Shown here piece after piece: positions 17,858 through 25,688 of a DNA stretch of 35,221 nt. Under the pieces are notes generated by a model, which searched no databases, was not told the DNA's origin, and saw only the letters and a list, made by a program, of their open reading frames with translations. A program made the position numbers and the translations under genes. The DNA lies in the NCBI GenBank assembly GCA_016720745.1, contig JADKKA010000002.1, positions 1 through 35,221 on the forward strand. The letters are read 5' to 3'. Source of the DNA: Chitinophagaceae bacterium. GTDB lineage: Bacteria; Bacteroidota; Bacteroidia; Chitinophagales; Chitinophagaceae. The number at the start of each line of letters is the position of its first letter. Position 1 is the first letter of the stretch.

Positions 17858-18027
17858 GGCCAATACCCTTATCAGATAATTGATTTTCGGTTTTTGTAGT
17901 TCAGTTTCCCTTATTAAATTGCCATTGCAAAAACCCTGGCCCGGATCATCCCCGCCGCTGTTGCTGCCCTTCTTTCCTTTGTAAAACCGGGAAACACCAA
18001 ATTCTTGAGACAGGTTAAGCTACTTGA

Positions 18028-19122
18028 ATGAAAAAAATTCTGGGGTTCGCATTTTGGCTGATCGGTTCTGCCTGCTTTGCCCAGCAGCAGACGCAAAATA
18101 TTATCATTATTACCACGGATGGTTTCCGCTGGCAGGAAGTATTCAAAGGAATGGATTCTGCTATTGCCAACCGCTCTGACTGGAATGAAGGTGACAGCAG
18201 TTATATATTTGAACATTACTGGCACCCTGATCCGCAGGAAAGAAGAAAAAAGCTGATGCCTTTTTTATGGTCAACCATCGCCAAAAAAGGACAGGTTTTT
18301 GGCAATCGTGAACTGGATTGCCGGATGGATAATGCCAACCCTTACTGGTTCAGCTACCCGGGCTATAACGAAATTTTTACCGGCTATCCGGATACTGCTA
18401 TTAATTCCAATAGTTTTCCGCCCAATCCGCATGTGACCGTTTTGGAATTCCTGAACCGGCAAAAAGGATTACAGAACCGGGTGGCCGCTTTTGGTGCCTG
18501 GGAAGCTTTTGACCGGATTTTAAACGAAGATAGAAGCGGGATTCCTGTGATCTCAGGTATGAATCCTACCGGCGGAAAAACACCCACTGCCACAGAAAAA
18601 AAATTGAATAAAATGCTGGCGGACTCCTACAAGCCCTGGCATGAAGAAGAATGTTTTGATCTTTTCACCCACCATGCAGCGCTGGAATGGGTAAAAACCA
18701 GAAAGCCCCGGGTATTGTATATTGCTTATGGAGAAACCGATGAATGGGCTCATGCTGGTAAATACAGATCCTACCTTGATGCCGCCAAACAGGTGGATAC
18801 CTGGATCAAAGAGCTTTGGGATTGGGTGCAAAGTGATCCGCAATACCGGAATAAAACCACCCTTCTGATTACCACCGATCATGGGCGTGGTGACCTGATA
18901 AAAAAAGAATGGACCAGTCATAATAATAAAATCCAGGATGCACATGAAATCTGGATGGCTGTAATGGGACCTGACACCCCGGTTCGGGAAGAAGTAAAAG
19001 GACCGGTGCAACTTTACCAGCAGCAAATCGCTCAAACCATTGCCAGGCTGATGGGTAGAACTTATACGGCCCAACATCCGATCGCTGATCCTATACTGTA
19101 CGTATTTAAAATGAAAAAATAA
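18028..19122 (+). CDS. Exported alkaline phosphatase superfamily hydrolase
   Basis: A 364-residue secreted or periplasmic enzyme with signal peptide MKKILGFAFWLIGSACFAQ. The fold is that of the alkaline phosphatase/sulfatase/phosphodiesterase superfamily. Two-metal ligands can be placed as D31 in IITTDGF, D238 and H242 in GETDEWAHAG, D284 and H285 in TTDHGRGD, and H306 in DAHEIWMAVMG. S109 in FSYPGYNEIFTGYPD is the likely nucleophile position. The missing sulfatase C-x-P-x-R signature argues against a formylglycine sulfatase. It is 10 bp upstream of an alpha-L-fucosidase gene, so the pair may release sugar and phosphate or another ester from the same polymer. Substrate unknown. Confidence 0.82.
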   Translation: MKKILGFAFWLIGSACFAQQQTQNIIIITTDGFRWQEVFKGMDSAIANRSDWNEGDSSYIFEHYWHPDPQERRKKLMPFLWSTIAKKGQVFGNRELDCRMDNANPYWFSYPGYNEIFTGYPDTAINSNSFPPNPHVTVLEFLNRQKGLQNRVAAFGAWEAFDRILNEDRSGIPVISGMNPTGGKTPTATEKKLNKMLADSYKPWHEEECFDLFTHHAALEWVKTRKPRVLYIAYGETDEWAHAGKYRSYLDAAKQVDTWIKELWDWVQSDPQYRNKTTLLITTDHGRGDLIKKEWTSHNNKIQDAHEIWMAVMGPDTPVREEVKGPVQLYQQQIAQTIARLMGRTYTAQHPIADPILYVFKMKK

Positions 19123-19132
19123 TCCCGACCAG

Positions 19133-20551
19133 ATGAAATCTATTTGTTTGTCCTTCCTCCTGCTGTCCGCTACCACAATTTTTGCACAAGAGTTCAATGA
19201 TCTGCCGGTCCCTACTAAAAAACAACTCGACTGGCATGACACTGAGTATTATATTTTCATGCATTTCGGACCCAATACTTTTACCGGCAAAGAATGGGGA
19301 GAGGGAACTGAACCGGAAGATATTTTTAATCCTGCTCAGCTCGACTGCCGGCAGTGGTGCCGAATCGCCAAAGAGTCTGGCGCCAAAGCCATCATCATCA
19401 CGGCTAAACACCACGATGGATTTTGTTTATGGCCCAGTAAATACTCCAAACATACCGTGAGGGAAAGCAAGTGGAAGAACGGCAAAGGAGATGTGTTAAA
19501 AGAATTATCCCAGGCCTGCAAAGAATACGGTTTGAAATTCGGTGTTTATCTCTCCCCCTGGGACCGCAACCATCCTGATTACGGCACCCCCAAATACAAT
19601 GATGTATTTGTAAACATGATGAAAGAGATTTTTCAGAACTATGGACCGATATGGGAAATGTGGTGGGACGGTGCCAATGGAGAAGGACCCAATGGTAAAA
19701 GACAGGTGTACGACTGGAAACGTTTTGAAAATACAGTGAAGCAATATTCACCCAAGACGGTTGTCTTCAGTGATATTGGTCCGGATGTACGCTGGGTAGG
19801 AAATGAAAATGGTATTGCGGGTAACCCGAACTGGAATTTCCTGGATACCGTTGGTTTTAAAAGAGGATTGGGTGCGCCGCCAACCGATACCCTGAACAGG
19901 GGTAATTACAGGGGAAAGGTCTGGATGGGAGCCGAATGTGATGTGAGTATCCGTCCGGGCTGGTTCTGGAGAGAATCAGAAAATGAAAAAGTAAAAACAC
20001 CGCAGCAGTTATTTGATATCTATCTGAAATCAATTGGCCGGGGAGCAAACCTCCTGCTGAATGTACCGCCTGATGCAAGGGGTTTGATTCATCCATCCGA
20101 TTCAATGGCACTGACCGGATTCAAAAAACTCCGAGATGAGAGTTTTGCCGAGAACCTGCTGAAAACTGCGAATACTTTTTACCAGTTCAGCCGGAAAGAA
20201 TTACCAGAGGAAAAAATGACCCTGCGTTCTATGGATAAAGACAACCAGGCGTATAGCGTTAATCTGCAGAATTTTATTGTGGAGATGGCCCAGCCGACAA
20301 AGATCAACTGTATTATTCTAAGGGAAGCCATACACCTGGGTCAAACCATCCGTAGTTTCCGCATCGTCATGAATAACGGAAAGAAAGTAGTGAAGGAAAT
20401 CAGCGGCAGCAGTGTGGGCCGGAAAAGAATCCTGACTTTTAAACCAGCCACGATTACTTCCTTTACGGTTTACCTGGAAGATGCCAAGGGAATGGATAAT
20501 GTGATTAATGTAACGGCTTATTTGATGGATGAGAAGTTGATTGAAAAGTAA
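19133..20551 (+). CDS. Exported alpha-L-fucosidase, GH29
   Basis: A 472-residue glycoside hydrolase that releases terminal L-fucose with retention. The signal peptide is MKSICLSFLLLSATTIFAQ. The GH29 barrel begins DWHDTEYYIFMHFGPNTFTGKEWGEG and has IITAKHHDGFCLWPS with the substrate-binding His pair at 93-94. After this come KFGVYLSPWDRNHPDYG and the catalytic nucleophile D179 in WEMWWDGANG. The form WWDGANGEGPNGK and the lack of an obvious Glu acid in the fucosidase A position suggest GH29 subfamily B, which prefers branched alpha-1,3/1,4 fucose; this is an inference. A beta-sandwich C-terminal region follows (from about residue 365). No T9SS tail is present, so a periplasmic location is likely. 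Confidence 0.92.
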   Translation: MKSICLSFLLLSATTIFAQEFNDLPVPTKKQLDWHDTEYYIFMHFGPNTFTGKEWGEGTEPEDIFNPAQLDCRQWCRIAKESGAKAIIITAKHHDGFCLWPSKYSKHTVRESKWKNGKGDVLKELSQACKEYGLKFGVYLSPWDRNHPDYGTPKYNDVFVNMMKEIFQNYGPIWEMWWDGANGEGPNGKRQVYDWKRFENTVKQYSPKTVVFSDIGPDVRWVGNENGIAGNPNWNFLDTVGFKRGLGAPPTDTLNRGNYRGKVWMGAECDVSIRPGWFWRESENEKVKTPQQLFDIYLKSIGRGANLLLNVPPDARGLIHPSDSMALTGFKKLRDESFAENLLKTANTFYQFSRKELPEEKMTLRSMDKDNQAYSVNLQNFIVEMAQPTKINCIILREAIHLGQTIRSFRIVMNNGKKVVKEISGSSVGRKRILTFKPATITSFTVYLEDAKGMDNVINVTAYLMDEKLIEK

Positions 20552-20560
20552 TAGCAAGCC

Positions 20561-20573
20561 CCCCTAAAAGGGG
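20561..20573. repeat. CCCC-TAAAA-GGGG mini-hairpin
   Basis: A short perfect hairpin 10 nt after the fucosidase stop. A similar CCCC-TTTA-GGGG hairpin occurs at 23569-23580. It lacks a T-run, so a terminator role is uncertain. Confidence 0.4.
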
Positions 20574-20610
20574 TGAAGAGCGTTAGAGGGCGCGTCGTGG
20601 TTTAAAGCCT

Positions 20611-20751
20611 GTCACTCTGAGCTTGTCGAAGGGCGGTTACGTAAAACGCGGAAGTATTTTTTAAATTTTTTATAACCAGTATTACAACGGTTAGCTAAGT
20701 GCGACCAGGAGTTGTGGTCTGTAAGTCTCACTTCGACAAGCTCAGTGTGAC
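20611..20751. repeat. Inverted repeat pair with core TGAGCTTGTCGAAG
   Basis: Left arm 20611-20631 and right arm 20731-20751 are 21-nt reverse complements with one difference (core TGAGCTTGTCGAAG against CTTCGACAAGCTCA). They are separated by 99 nt of A/T-rich sequence with no gene. They lie between the convergent fucosidase and enoyl-CoA hydratase genes, the usual location for REP-like intergenic elements. The spacing is far too short for a transposase. Confidence 0.8.
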
Positions 20752-20770
20752 AACGAGCGGTGGTTGTTAT

Positions 20771-21550
20771 TTACTTTCCACTGAATACCGCTTTCCTTTT
20801 CTCCAAAAATGCCGCCACCCCTTCCTTACGGTCATCTGTATCAAAAGCATTTCCGAATTCAGCTATTTCGAGGGCATAGCCATCTGTTGATTCATCAAAC
20901 ACGGCATTCGCCGTTTTGATACAACCGGCTACGGCCAGCGGGGCTTTGGAATTGATTTGCTCTAGTATTCCGCGGGTATAAGTGATTAATTCTTCCTGAG
21001 TAGTGACTTCATTCACCAGTCCGGTTTGTTTGGCCGTGGCCGCATCCATCAAGGCCGCACTCATCAATAAAGCCATGGCCCTGCCTTTGCCGATCAGTTG
21101 TACCAGTCTTTGTGTACCTCCATAACCGGGGATCAGTCCGAGGTTCACTTCCGGTTGTCCGAATTTGGCATTATCTGAAGCAATCCGGAAATGACAACTC
21201 ATGGCGAGTTCACAACCACCACCTAAGGCAAAACCATTGACGGCAGCAACGATGGGTTTAGTGGATTGCTCAATACGCGCAAATGTATCCTGTCCTCTTT
21301 TGGCCAGTGCCATGGCCTGGTTTTTATCCAGTGCATTGAATTCTGAAATATCGGCACCGGCAACAAAGGCCTTGGGTCCGGCACCGGTAATGATCACGGA
21401 TTTGATATCGGGATTGGCAGCAATTTCATCCAGTGCCAGGTTGAGATCAGTAAATACATCCCGGTTGAGGGCATTCAGTTTATCGGGACGATTGATTGTG
21501 ATGGTATAAATGCCGTTTTCCAGAGCAGCAAGCAGGGTCGTATAACTCAT
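20771..21550 (-). CDS. Enoyl-CoA hydratase/isomerase family protein
   Basis: A 259-residue crotonase-fold enzyme expected to hydrate 2-enoyl-CoA in beta-oxidation or a related acyl-CoA route. I start it at the ATG at 21550 (MSYTTLLAALENGIYTITIN), which matches the family N-terminus; an in-frame ATG at 21580 adds ten atypical residues. NRPDKLNALN (20-29), the oxyanion-hole segments AFVAGADISEF (61-71) and FALGGGCELAMSCH (107-120), and GQPEVNLGLIPGYGGTQRL (131-149) are all present. Both catalytic glutamates, E114 and E134, are there, which favours a true hydratase. It follows the transglutaminase gene closely on the same strand, so it is probably the last gene of that transcript. Confidence 0.9.
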   Translation of the reverse strand: MSYTTLLAALENGIYTITINRPDKLNALNRDVFTDLNLALDEIAANPDIKSVIITGAGPKAFVAGADISEFNALDKNQAMALAKRGQDTFARIEQSTKPIVAAVNGFALGGGCELAMSCHFRIASDNAKFGQPEVNLGLIPGYGGTQRLVQLIGKGRAMALLMSAALMDAATAKQTGLVNEVTTQEELITYTRGILEQINSKAPLAVAGCIKTANAVFDESTDGYALEIAEFGNAFDTDDRKEGVAAFLEKRKAVFSGK

Positions 21551-21588
21551 ACTTTGAATTTGAGAAAACGAAGATAGCATAACATTGT

Positions 21589-22548
21589 TTACTGTTGTTG
21601 CTGCTGCATCTCCATAAAGCGGCGGTAGGAATTATCGGGTACAGCGGGATTATGAACCTGATAAGTAAATACAGGCGTAAGATTTTCGGTAGCAGGTACC
21701 GGTTGCCCGTTTTCAATAGTGACCGAGACTTCCAGGGTATGGGCAGAAGAACCTTTATAGGTTCCCTTCACCGGTGTACAATCCGTAAAATGCCGGCCTA
21801 CAGCTAAACGCACATGGCGGTCACCGGTAATACAGTTATTGGTAGGATCCAATCCAATCCATCCATGAAAAGGAATATAGGCTTCCACCCAGGCGTGTGT
21901 CGCTCCTTCACCACGGAGTTCGTGGTTCTTGGGACAGATATAACCACTCACATAACGCGCAGGGATGCCCACCATCCGGAGCATCACCAATAATATATGG
22001 GCAAAGTCCTGACAAACGCCAGCCTTGATTTTCCAAATCTCATCCACCTGTGTTTCCACACTGGTGATTCCTTTTTTATATTCAAAATGGTTATAAACAT
22101 AGGAAGCCATTTTTTCAGCGACGGGAAAGGGAGCCATTTCATCTCCCATAAACGAATGAACCACGGCCATGATTTCATCTTCTGCCTCACAGGTTTCCCT
22201 TAACATAAAATCCATATAAGGGAATTGCTCCCTTACGGTTGAGAGATTCTCCCATTGTGTCTCTGCTGCCATACCTGTTTCCGGAACCAGTGCTTCCTTG
22301 GTGATGACCTCAATAATAGATTCGATGGTCAGCTGATTATGCGGTTTGATCACGGAGAAGATTCCCACTTTGTTGCCAAAATAATCAGTAAACACTTCCA
22401 CCGATGGCTGATGGGTAATGAGCAGTTCATGTTTTTTTACTTCCTGCATCTCATCATCTATCGGAAAAAGCATGACCTGATTAGCGCTGTCGATCACAGG
22501 GGAAGGGTAAGAGTAGCGGGTGATATGTTTGATACGGTACTTCGGCAT
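21589..22548 (-). CDS. Transglutaminase-like domain protein
   Basis: A 319-residue protein with an N-terminal beta domain typical of bacterial transglutaminase-like proteins (MPKYRIKHITRYSYPSPVIDS) and a C-terminal papain-like core. The catalytic triad is C179 in AGVCQDFAH, H218 in GATHAWVEAY and D234 in GLDPTNN. Without a signal peptide it is probably cytoplasmic. It could act as a peptidase, amidase or transamidase; sequence alone does not decide. The C-terminus ends in a short Gln run (five Q). It is third in the ATP-grasp/alpha-E/transglutaminase operon, starting 20 bp after the alpha-E stop. This gene order recurs widely in bacteria and has been proposed to make or modify peptides. Confidence 0.88.
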   Translation of the reverse strand: MPKYRIKHITRYSYPSPVIDSANQVMLFPIDDEMQEVKKHELLITHQPSVEVFTDYFGNKVGIFSVIKPHNQLTIESIIEVITKEALVPETGMAAETQWENLSTVREQFPYMDFMLRETCEAEDEIMAVVHSFMGDEMAPFPVAEKMASYVYNHFEYKKGITSVETQVDEIWKIKAGVCQDFAHILLVMLRMVGIPARYVSGYICPKNHELRGEGATHAWVEAYIPFHGWIGLDPTNNCITGDRHVRLAVGRHFTDCTPVKGTYKGSSAHTLEVSVTIENGQPVPATENLTPVFTYQVHNPAVPDNSYRRFMEMQQQQQ

Positions 22549-22568
22549 GATTGTAAAATTGCAGCAAT

Positions 22569-23504
22569 TCAGGAATTGCCAAAATAATATTGGTTAAAAG
22601 CAGCAGCAATACTCAGGAGTTCCTGTCGGATCTGCCTTAAAAAATTTTTCAGTCCCTCGCTGTCAGATGTCTTGAGCGAACTGTATTTCACACTATTCAT
22701 GGTTTTGCCAATCAGGAATTCCAGCTGTTTATAGCTTTCCGGGAGGCTTTCTGTTTCAAGTCTCTCGAAATACCTGAACAATTGCTTCAGACAATAGGAA
22801 ATGGAATGCGGAAAATGTTCGTTGTGGATCACCTGTTCCAGTACAAATTCTGTTTGGAAGTTCCCCCGATGTGTTTTCAGGTAAAGTTCATAGCCGGAAA
22901 GCGAGTATAACAGATAACGGAGGGCAGTTACTTCTACCGGACTCTGCAGGTCATAATCCAGCTCCGTTAGTTTGATATTGAGCATATCGGCTGACAACAC
23001 GGCCCGCTCCAGAAACTTACCGATGTTGAGATAATTAAAAGCTTCTCCTCTGGCCATTGTTATATCTACCGTGCCATGGTAGAGCATGCCATGATGGATC
23101 AGACTATCGAGGGCAGTTACCGGATCACCGGAGGATACCTGCTCATAAATTTCTTTGGAGCGGATCAGGTGGTAATAATCATTCAGACATTGCCATACTT
23201 CCTTGGTGATATGGTCCTGCACAGCTCTTGCATTTTCCCGGGCTCGGGTAATATTATTAATTACCGAAGCTCCGTTGTGCCGGTCGAGCAGGAGGTGATG
23301 CAATACTTTTACCGAATTATTCCCAATGGCTTCCACTTCAGCTGCAGGGGCATCACTGTAATTACGCAGGAGGGTTCGCCAGCTGAAATCCTTTACTTCA
23401 TCCTGTGATGAAATATAATTGGTACGCAGGATCCGCAGCATGCCATTGGTCCGCTCCATATAACGGGCCATCCAGAAAACGCTATCAGCTACCCTACTCA
23501 GCAT
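22569..23504 (-). CDS. Alpha-E domain protein (DUF403 family)
   Basis: A 311-residue, almost all-helical protein of the alpha-E family (formerly DUF403), whose biochemical role is not established. Recognition rests on the N-terminus MLSRVADSVFWMARYMERTN, the signature TRARENARAVQDHITKEVWQCLNDYYH near 95-121, and EAFNYLNIGKFLERAVLSADML near 165-186. It regularly accompanies the circularly permuted ATP-grasp protein encoded just upstream, here separated by 59 bp that carry repeat sequence. No transmembrane segment or signal peptide is present. A structural or scaffolding partner of the ATP-grasp enzyme is a reasonable inference. Confidence 0.92.
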   Translation of the reverse strand: MLSRVADSVFWMARYMERTNGMLRILRTNYISSQDEVKDFSWRTLLRNYSDAPAAEVEAIGNNSVKVLHHLLLDRHNGASVINNITRARENARAVQDHITKEVWQCLNDYYHLIRSKEIYEQVSSGDPVTALDSLIHHGMLYHGTVDITMARGEAFNYLNIGKFLERAVLSADMLNIKLTELDYDLQSPVEVTALRYLLYSLSGYELYLKTHRGNFQTEFVLEQVIHNEHFPHSISYCLKQLFRYFERLETESLPESYKQLEFLIGKTMNSVKYSSLKTSDSEGLKNFLRQIRQELLSIAAAFNQYYFGNS

Positions 23505-23563
23505 GTTTTGATTTTATTTTTAATTCTCAGTTTTTAATGTTTTCCCATTCAGGCTTATTTCTC

Positions 23564-25063
23564 TTATTCCCCTTTAGGGGTTAGGGATGGGGTGGGGGTG
23601 GGGTTAGGAGTTTCCGTTTCTTCCAATACCCAGGTATCCTTACTGCCACCACCCTGTGAAGAGTTCACCACCAGTGAACCTTCTTTCAGTGCCACCCTTG
23701 TCAGTCCGCCCGGTACAATATCAATGCCATCGGGTCCATAAAGAGCATAAGGCCGGAGGTCGACCCTTCTTGGCTGCAATACCCCATTGATATAACAGGG
23801 TGCAGAAGAAAGATTGATAATAGGTTGGGCGATAAAACTCCGGGGATCATCTTCAATGGCTACTTTGAATTCTTCCATTTGTTTTTCGGTGGCCGCACTG
23901 CCGATTAACATACCATAGCCACCTGATTCATTGGTTTTTTTGATCACCATATTCGGCATATTCTCAAACACCATTTTCCGGTGCCCGGGATCAGCCAGCT
24001 GGTAAGTAGGAACATTTTTCAGGATGGGTTCTTCATTCAGGTAATACCGGATCATGGCCGGCACATAGGAATAAACAGCTTTATCATCGGCCACACCGTT
24101 GCCCATCGCGTTCACAATAGCCACATGACCGGTACGGTATGCACCGTAAATTCCTGGAACCCCCAGCATGCTATCCGGACGAAAAACCAGGGGATCAATA
24201 AAATCATCATCCACCCGGCGATAGATCACATCCACCTGTTTTAATCCGGTGGTGGTCTTCATATATACTTTGTGATTGTCTACTACCAGGTCACTTCCTT
24301 CTACCAGTTCAATACCCATTAAACGGGCCAGGGTGGTATGTTCAAAATAGGCGGAATTATAAATACCAGGTGTGAGCAATACTACAGTGGGGTCACTTTT
24401 CTGGCGACTGGCCAGCGACATCAGGTTTTTCAACAGCAGGTCCGGATAATCTTTTACCGAACAGACATTGTTTTTAGGTAAGAGATCGGGAAAAATCCGG
24501 TAAGTGATGCTTCGGTTCTCGAGCATATAAGATACACCGGAGGGGGTACGCAGGTTGTCTTCCAGTACATAATAAGTGCCATCATGATCCCGGATCAGGT
24601 CAATACCGGAGATATGCGTGTAAATATCATAGGGCACATCCACACCCACCATCTGTCTGACAAAATTGGGACAGGAATAAATCAGCTTGGCCGGAATGAT
24701 ACCGTCCCGGATAATGAACTGGTGCGTATAAATATCTTTCAGGAAAATATTCAGTGCTTTCAGTCTTTGTTTGATGCCCGCTTCAATATGTTTCCACTCT
24801 GCTGCTTCCAGGATACGGGGAATGATATCAAAGGGAAAAATCTTTTCAATGCCTTCCCCGCTGCTGTACACGGTAAATGTGATGCCCTGGCTCATGAATA
24901 ATTTCTTGGCCAGTTCGTCTTTATGGGTCATTTCTGCGGCAGAAAGATCCTGAATGGCGGCTACCATGTTCCGGTAAGCCGGACGAATGCCTTTGCCACT
25001 GAACATTTCATCCCATACCCGGGGCGGAATATGGTAATCGTTTAATAAGGAGGAACCTTCCAT
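23564..25063 (-). CDS. Circularly permuted ATP-grasp type 2 protein
   Basis: A 499-residue protein of the DUF404/DUF407 (CP_ATPgrasp) family, predicted to be a peptide ligase or amidoligase that activates a carboxylate with ATP. I use the ATG at 25063 (MEGSSLLNDYHIPPRVWDEM); an in-frame ATG lies two codons upstream. Landmarks are GITFTVYSSGEG, RLKALNIFLKDIY, VPYDIYTHISGIDLIRD, YVLEDNLRTPSGVSYMLENR with the metal/ATP acidic cluster, IYRRVDDDFIDPL, VANAMGNGVADDKAVYSYVP-like, KKTNESGGYGM and RRVDLRPYALYG. The family normally ends near NSSQGGGSKDTWVLE. Here 18 more residues (ETETPNPTPTPSLTPKGE) are encoded by a G/C-skewed repeat. It leads the three-gene module. Confidence 0.92.
   Translation of the reverse strand: MEGSSLLNDYHIPPRVWDEMFSGKGIRPAYRNMVAAIQDLSAAEMTHKDELAKKLFMSQGITFTVYSSGEGIEKIFPFDIIPRILEAAEWKHIEAGIKQRLKALNIFLKDIYTHQFIIRDGIIPAKLIYSCPNFVRQMVGVDVPYDIYTHISGIDLIRDHDGTYYVLEDNLRTPSGVSYMLENRSITYRIFPDLLPKNNVCSVKDYPDLLLKNLMSLASRQKSDPTVVLLTPGIYNSAYFEHTTLARLMGIELVEGSDLVVDNHKVYMKTTTGLKQVDVIYRRVDDDFIDPLVFRPDSMLGVPGIYGAYRTGHVAIVNAMGNGVADDKAVYSYVPAMIRYYLNEEPILKNVPTYQLADPGHRKMVFENMPNMVIKKTNESGGYGMLIGSAATEKQMEEFKVAIEDDPRSFIAQPIINLSSAPCYINGVLQPRRVDLRPYALYGPDGIDIVPGGLTRVALKEGSLVVNSSQGGGSKDTWVLEETETPNPTPTPSLTPKGE
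23569..23610 (+). repeat. G-run repeat with hairpin, possible G-quadruplex
   Basis: A CCCC-TTTA-GGGG hairpin (23569-23580) runs into five or more G-runs on the plus strand (GGGG, GGG, GGGG, GGGGG, GGGG) with loops of 1-3 nt. The tract overlaps the last codons of the ATP-grasp gene and gives its Pro/Thr-rich tail. Confidence 0.7.
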
Positions 25064-25129
25064 ACGCAATAGAATGTTTACGGCATGATGAATCGGTAAA
25101 TGGATGGAAGCAATCGTTGGGGTGGGAAA

Positions 25130-25537
25130 TCAGAAACTGCGGTGTTCCTGTACCCATCCTCTAATATAATCACTGATGACCGAAACTGAGGTACCGGGAG
25201 CAAATAATTTTCCAACACCCAGTTCATGGAGGGATTGCATGTCCTCATCCGGGATGATTCCACCGCCGGTGAGGAGTACATCGTTCAGGCCTTTTTCCTT
25301 CATCAGGGCGATGACTTTGGGGAAAACGGTATTGTGGGCACCGGACAGGATACTGATCCCGATGGCATCCACATCTTCCTGGAGGGCGGCATTTACTACC
25401 ATTTCCGGGGTTTGCCGGAGCCCGGTATAAATTACTTCCATACCGGCATCTCTGAGAGCGGTAGCAATGACCTTGGCCCCGCGGTCGTGGCCGTCTAAGC
25501 CAACCTTTGCTACTAATACGCGAATGGGTCTGTTCAT
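25130..25537 (-). CDS. Cobalamin-binding subunit of acyl-CoA mutase
   Basis: A 135-residue standalone B12-binding domain like the C-terminus of methylmalonyl-CoA mutase or the small subunit of isobutyryl-CoA mutase. The cobalamin motif DxHxxG is D15-G-H17-D-R-G20 in KVGLDGHDRG, with the histidine that replaces the lower axial ligand. GISILSGAHNTVFPKV and TGGGIIPDED give the later SxL and GG loops. I start at ATG 25537 (MNRPIRVLVAKVG); the longer reading from 25603 would begin upstream of the -7 box at 25562-25555. It needs a catalytic TIM-barrel partner encoded elsewhere. It is 66 bp upstream of the ATP-grasp gene on the same strand. Methylmalonyl-CoA epimerase at 2.0-2.4 kb fits the same pathway. 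Confidence 0.92.
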   Translation of the reverse strand: MNRPIRVLVAKVGLDGHDRGAKVIATALRDAGMEVIYTGLRQTPEMVVNAALQEDVDAIGISILSGAHNTVFPKVIALMKEKGLNDVLLTGGGIIPDEDMQSLHELGVGKLFAPGTSVSVISDYIRGWVQEHRSF

Positions 25538-25554
25538 GGAGTAATTATATACAG

Positions 25555-25562
25555 CAAAATTA
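25555..25562 (-). promoter_or_regulatory. -7 promoter box of the B12-binding subunit gene
   Basis: TAATTTTG on the minus strand is an exact TAnnTTTG match, 17 nt upstream of the ATG at 25537. It supports that start and could drive the whole run down to the enoyl-CoA hydratase gene. Confidence 0.55.
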
Positions 25563-25688
25563 CGGAATGGGCGGAAACCTTGGGAAAAAGAAGGAATTGG
25601 CATCTATAGGTATCTATATTCCCCGGAATAAATAGAATTTTTTGCAGCAGCGGGTGTAGAAAATAAACGAGTCATGTTAGATGTCTGA

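Noticed and set aside
18553..19242. 229-residue minus-strand ORF
   Set aside because: Antisense to the AP-superfamily and fucosidase genes, both of which have clear motifs and signal peptides.
20611..20751. Inverted repeat considered as IS ends or attachment site
   Set aside because: Only 99 nt lie between the arms, with no transposase or integrase and no target duplication I can see.
25538..25603. Longer N-terminus of the B12-binding protein
   Set aside because: It starts upstream of the likely promoter box, and the family begins at the PIRVLVAKVGLDGHD region.
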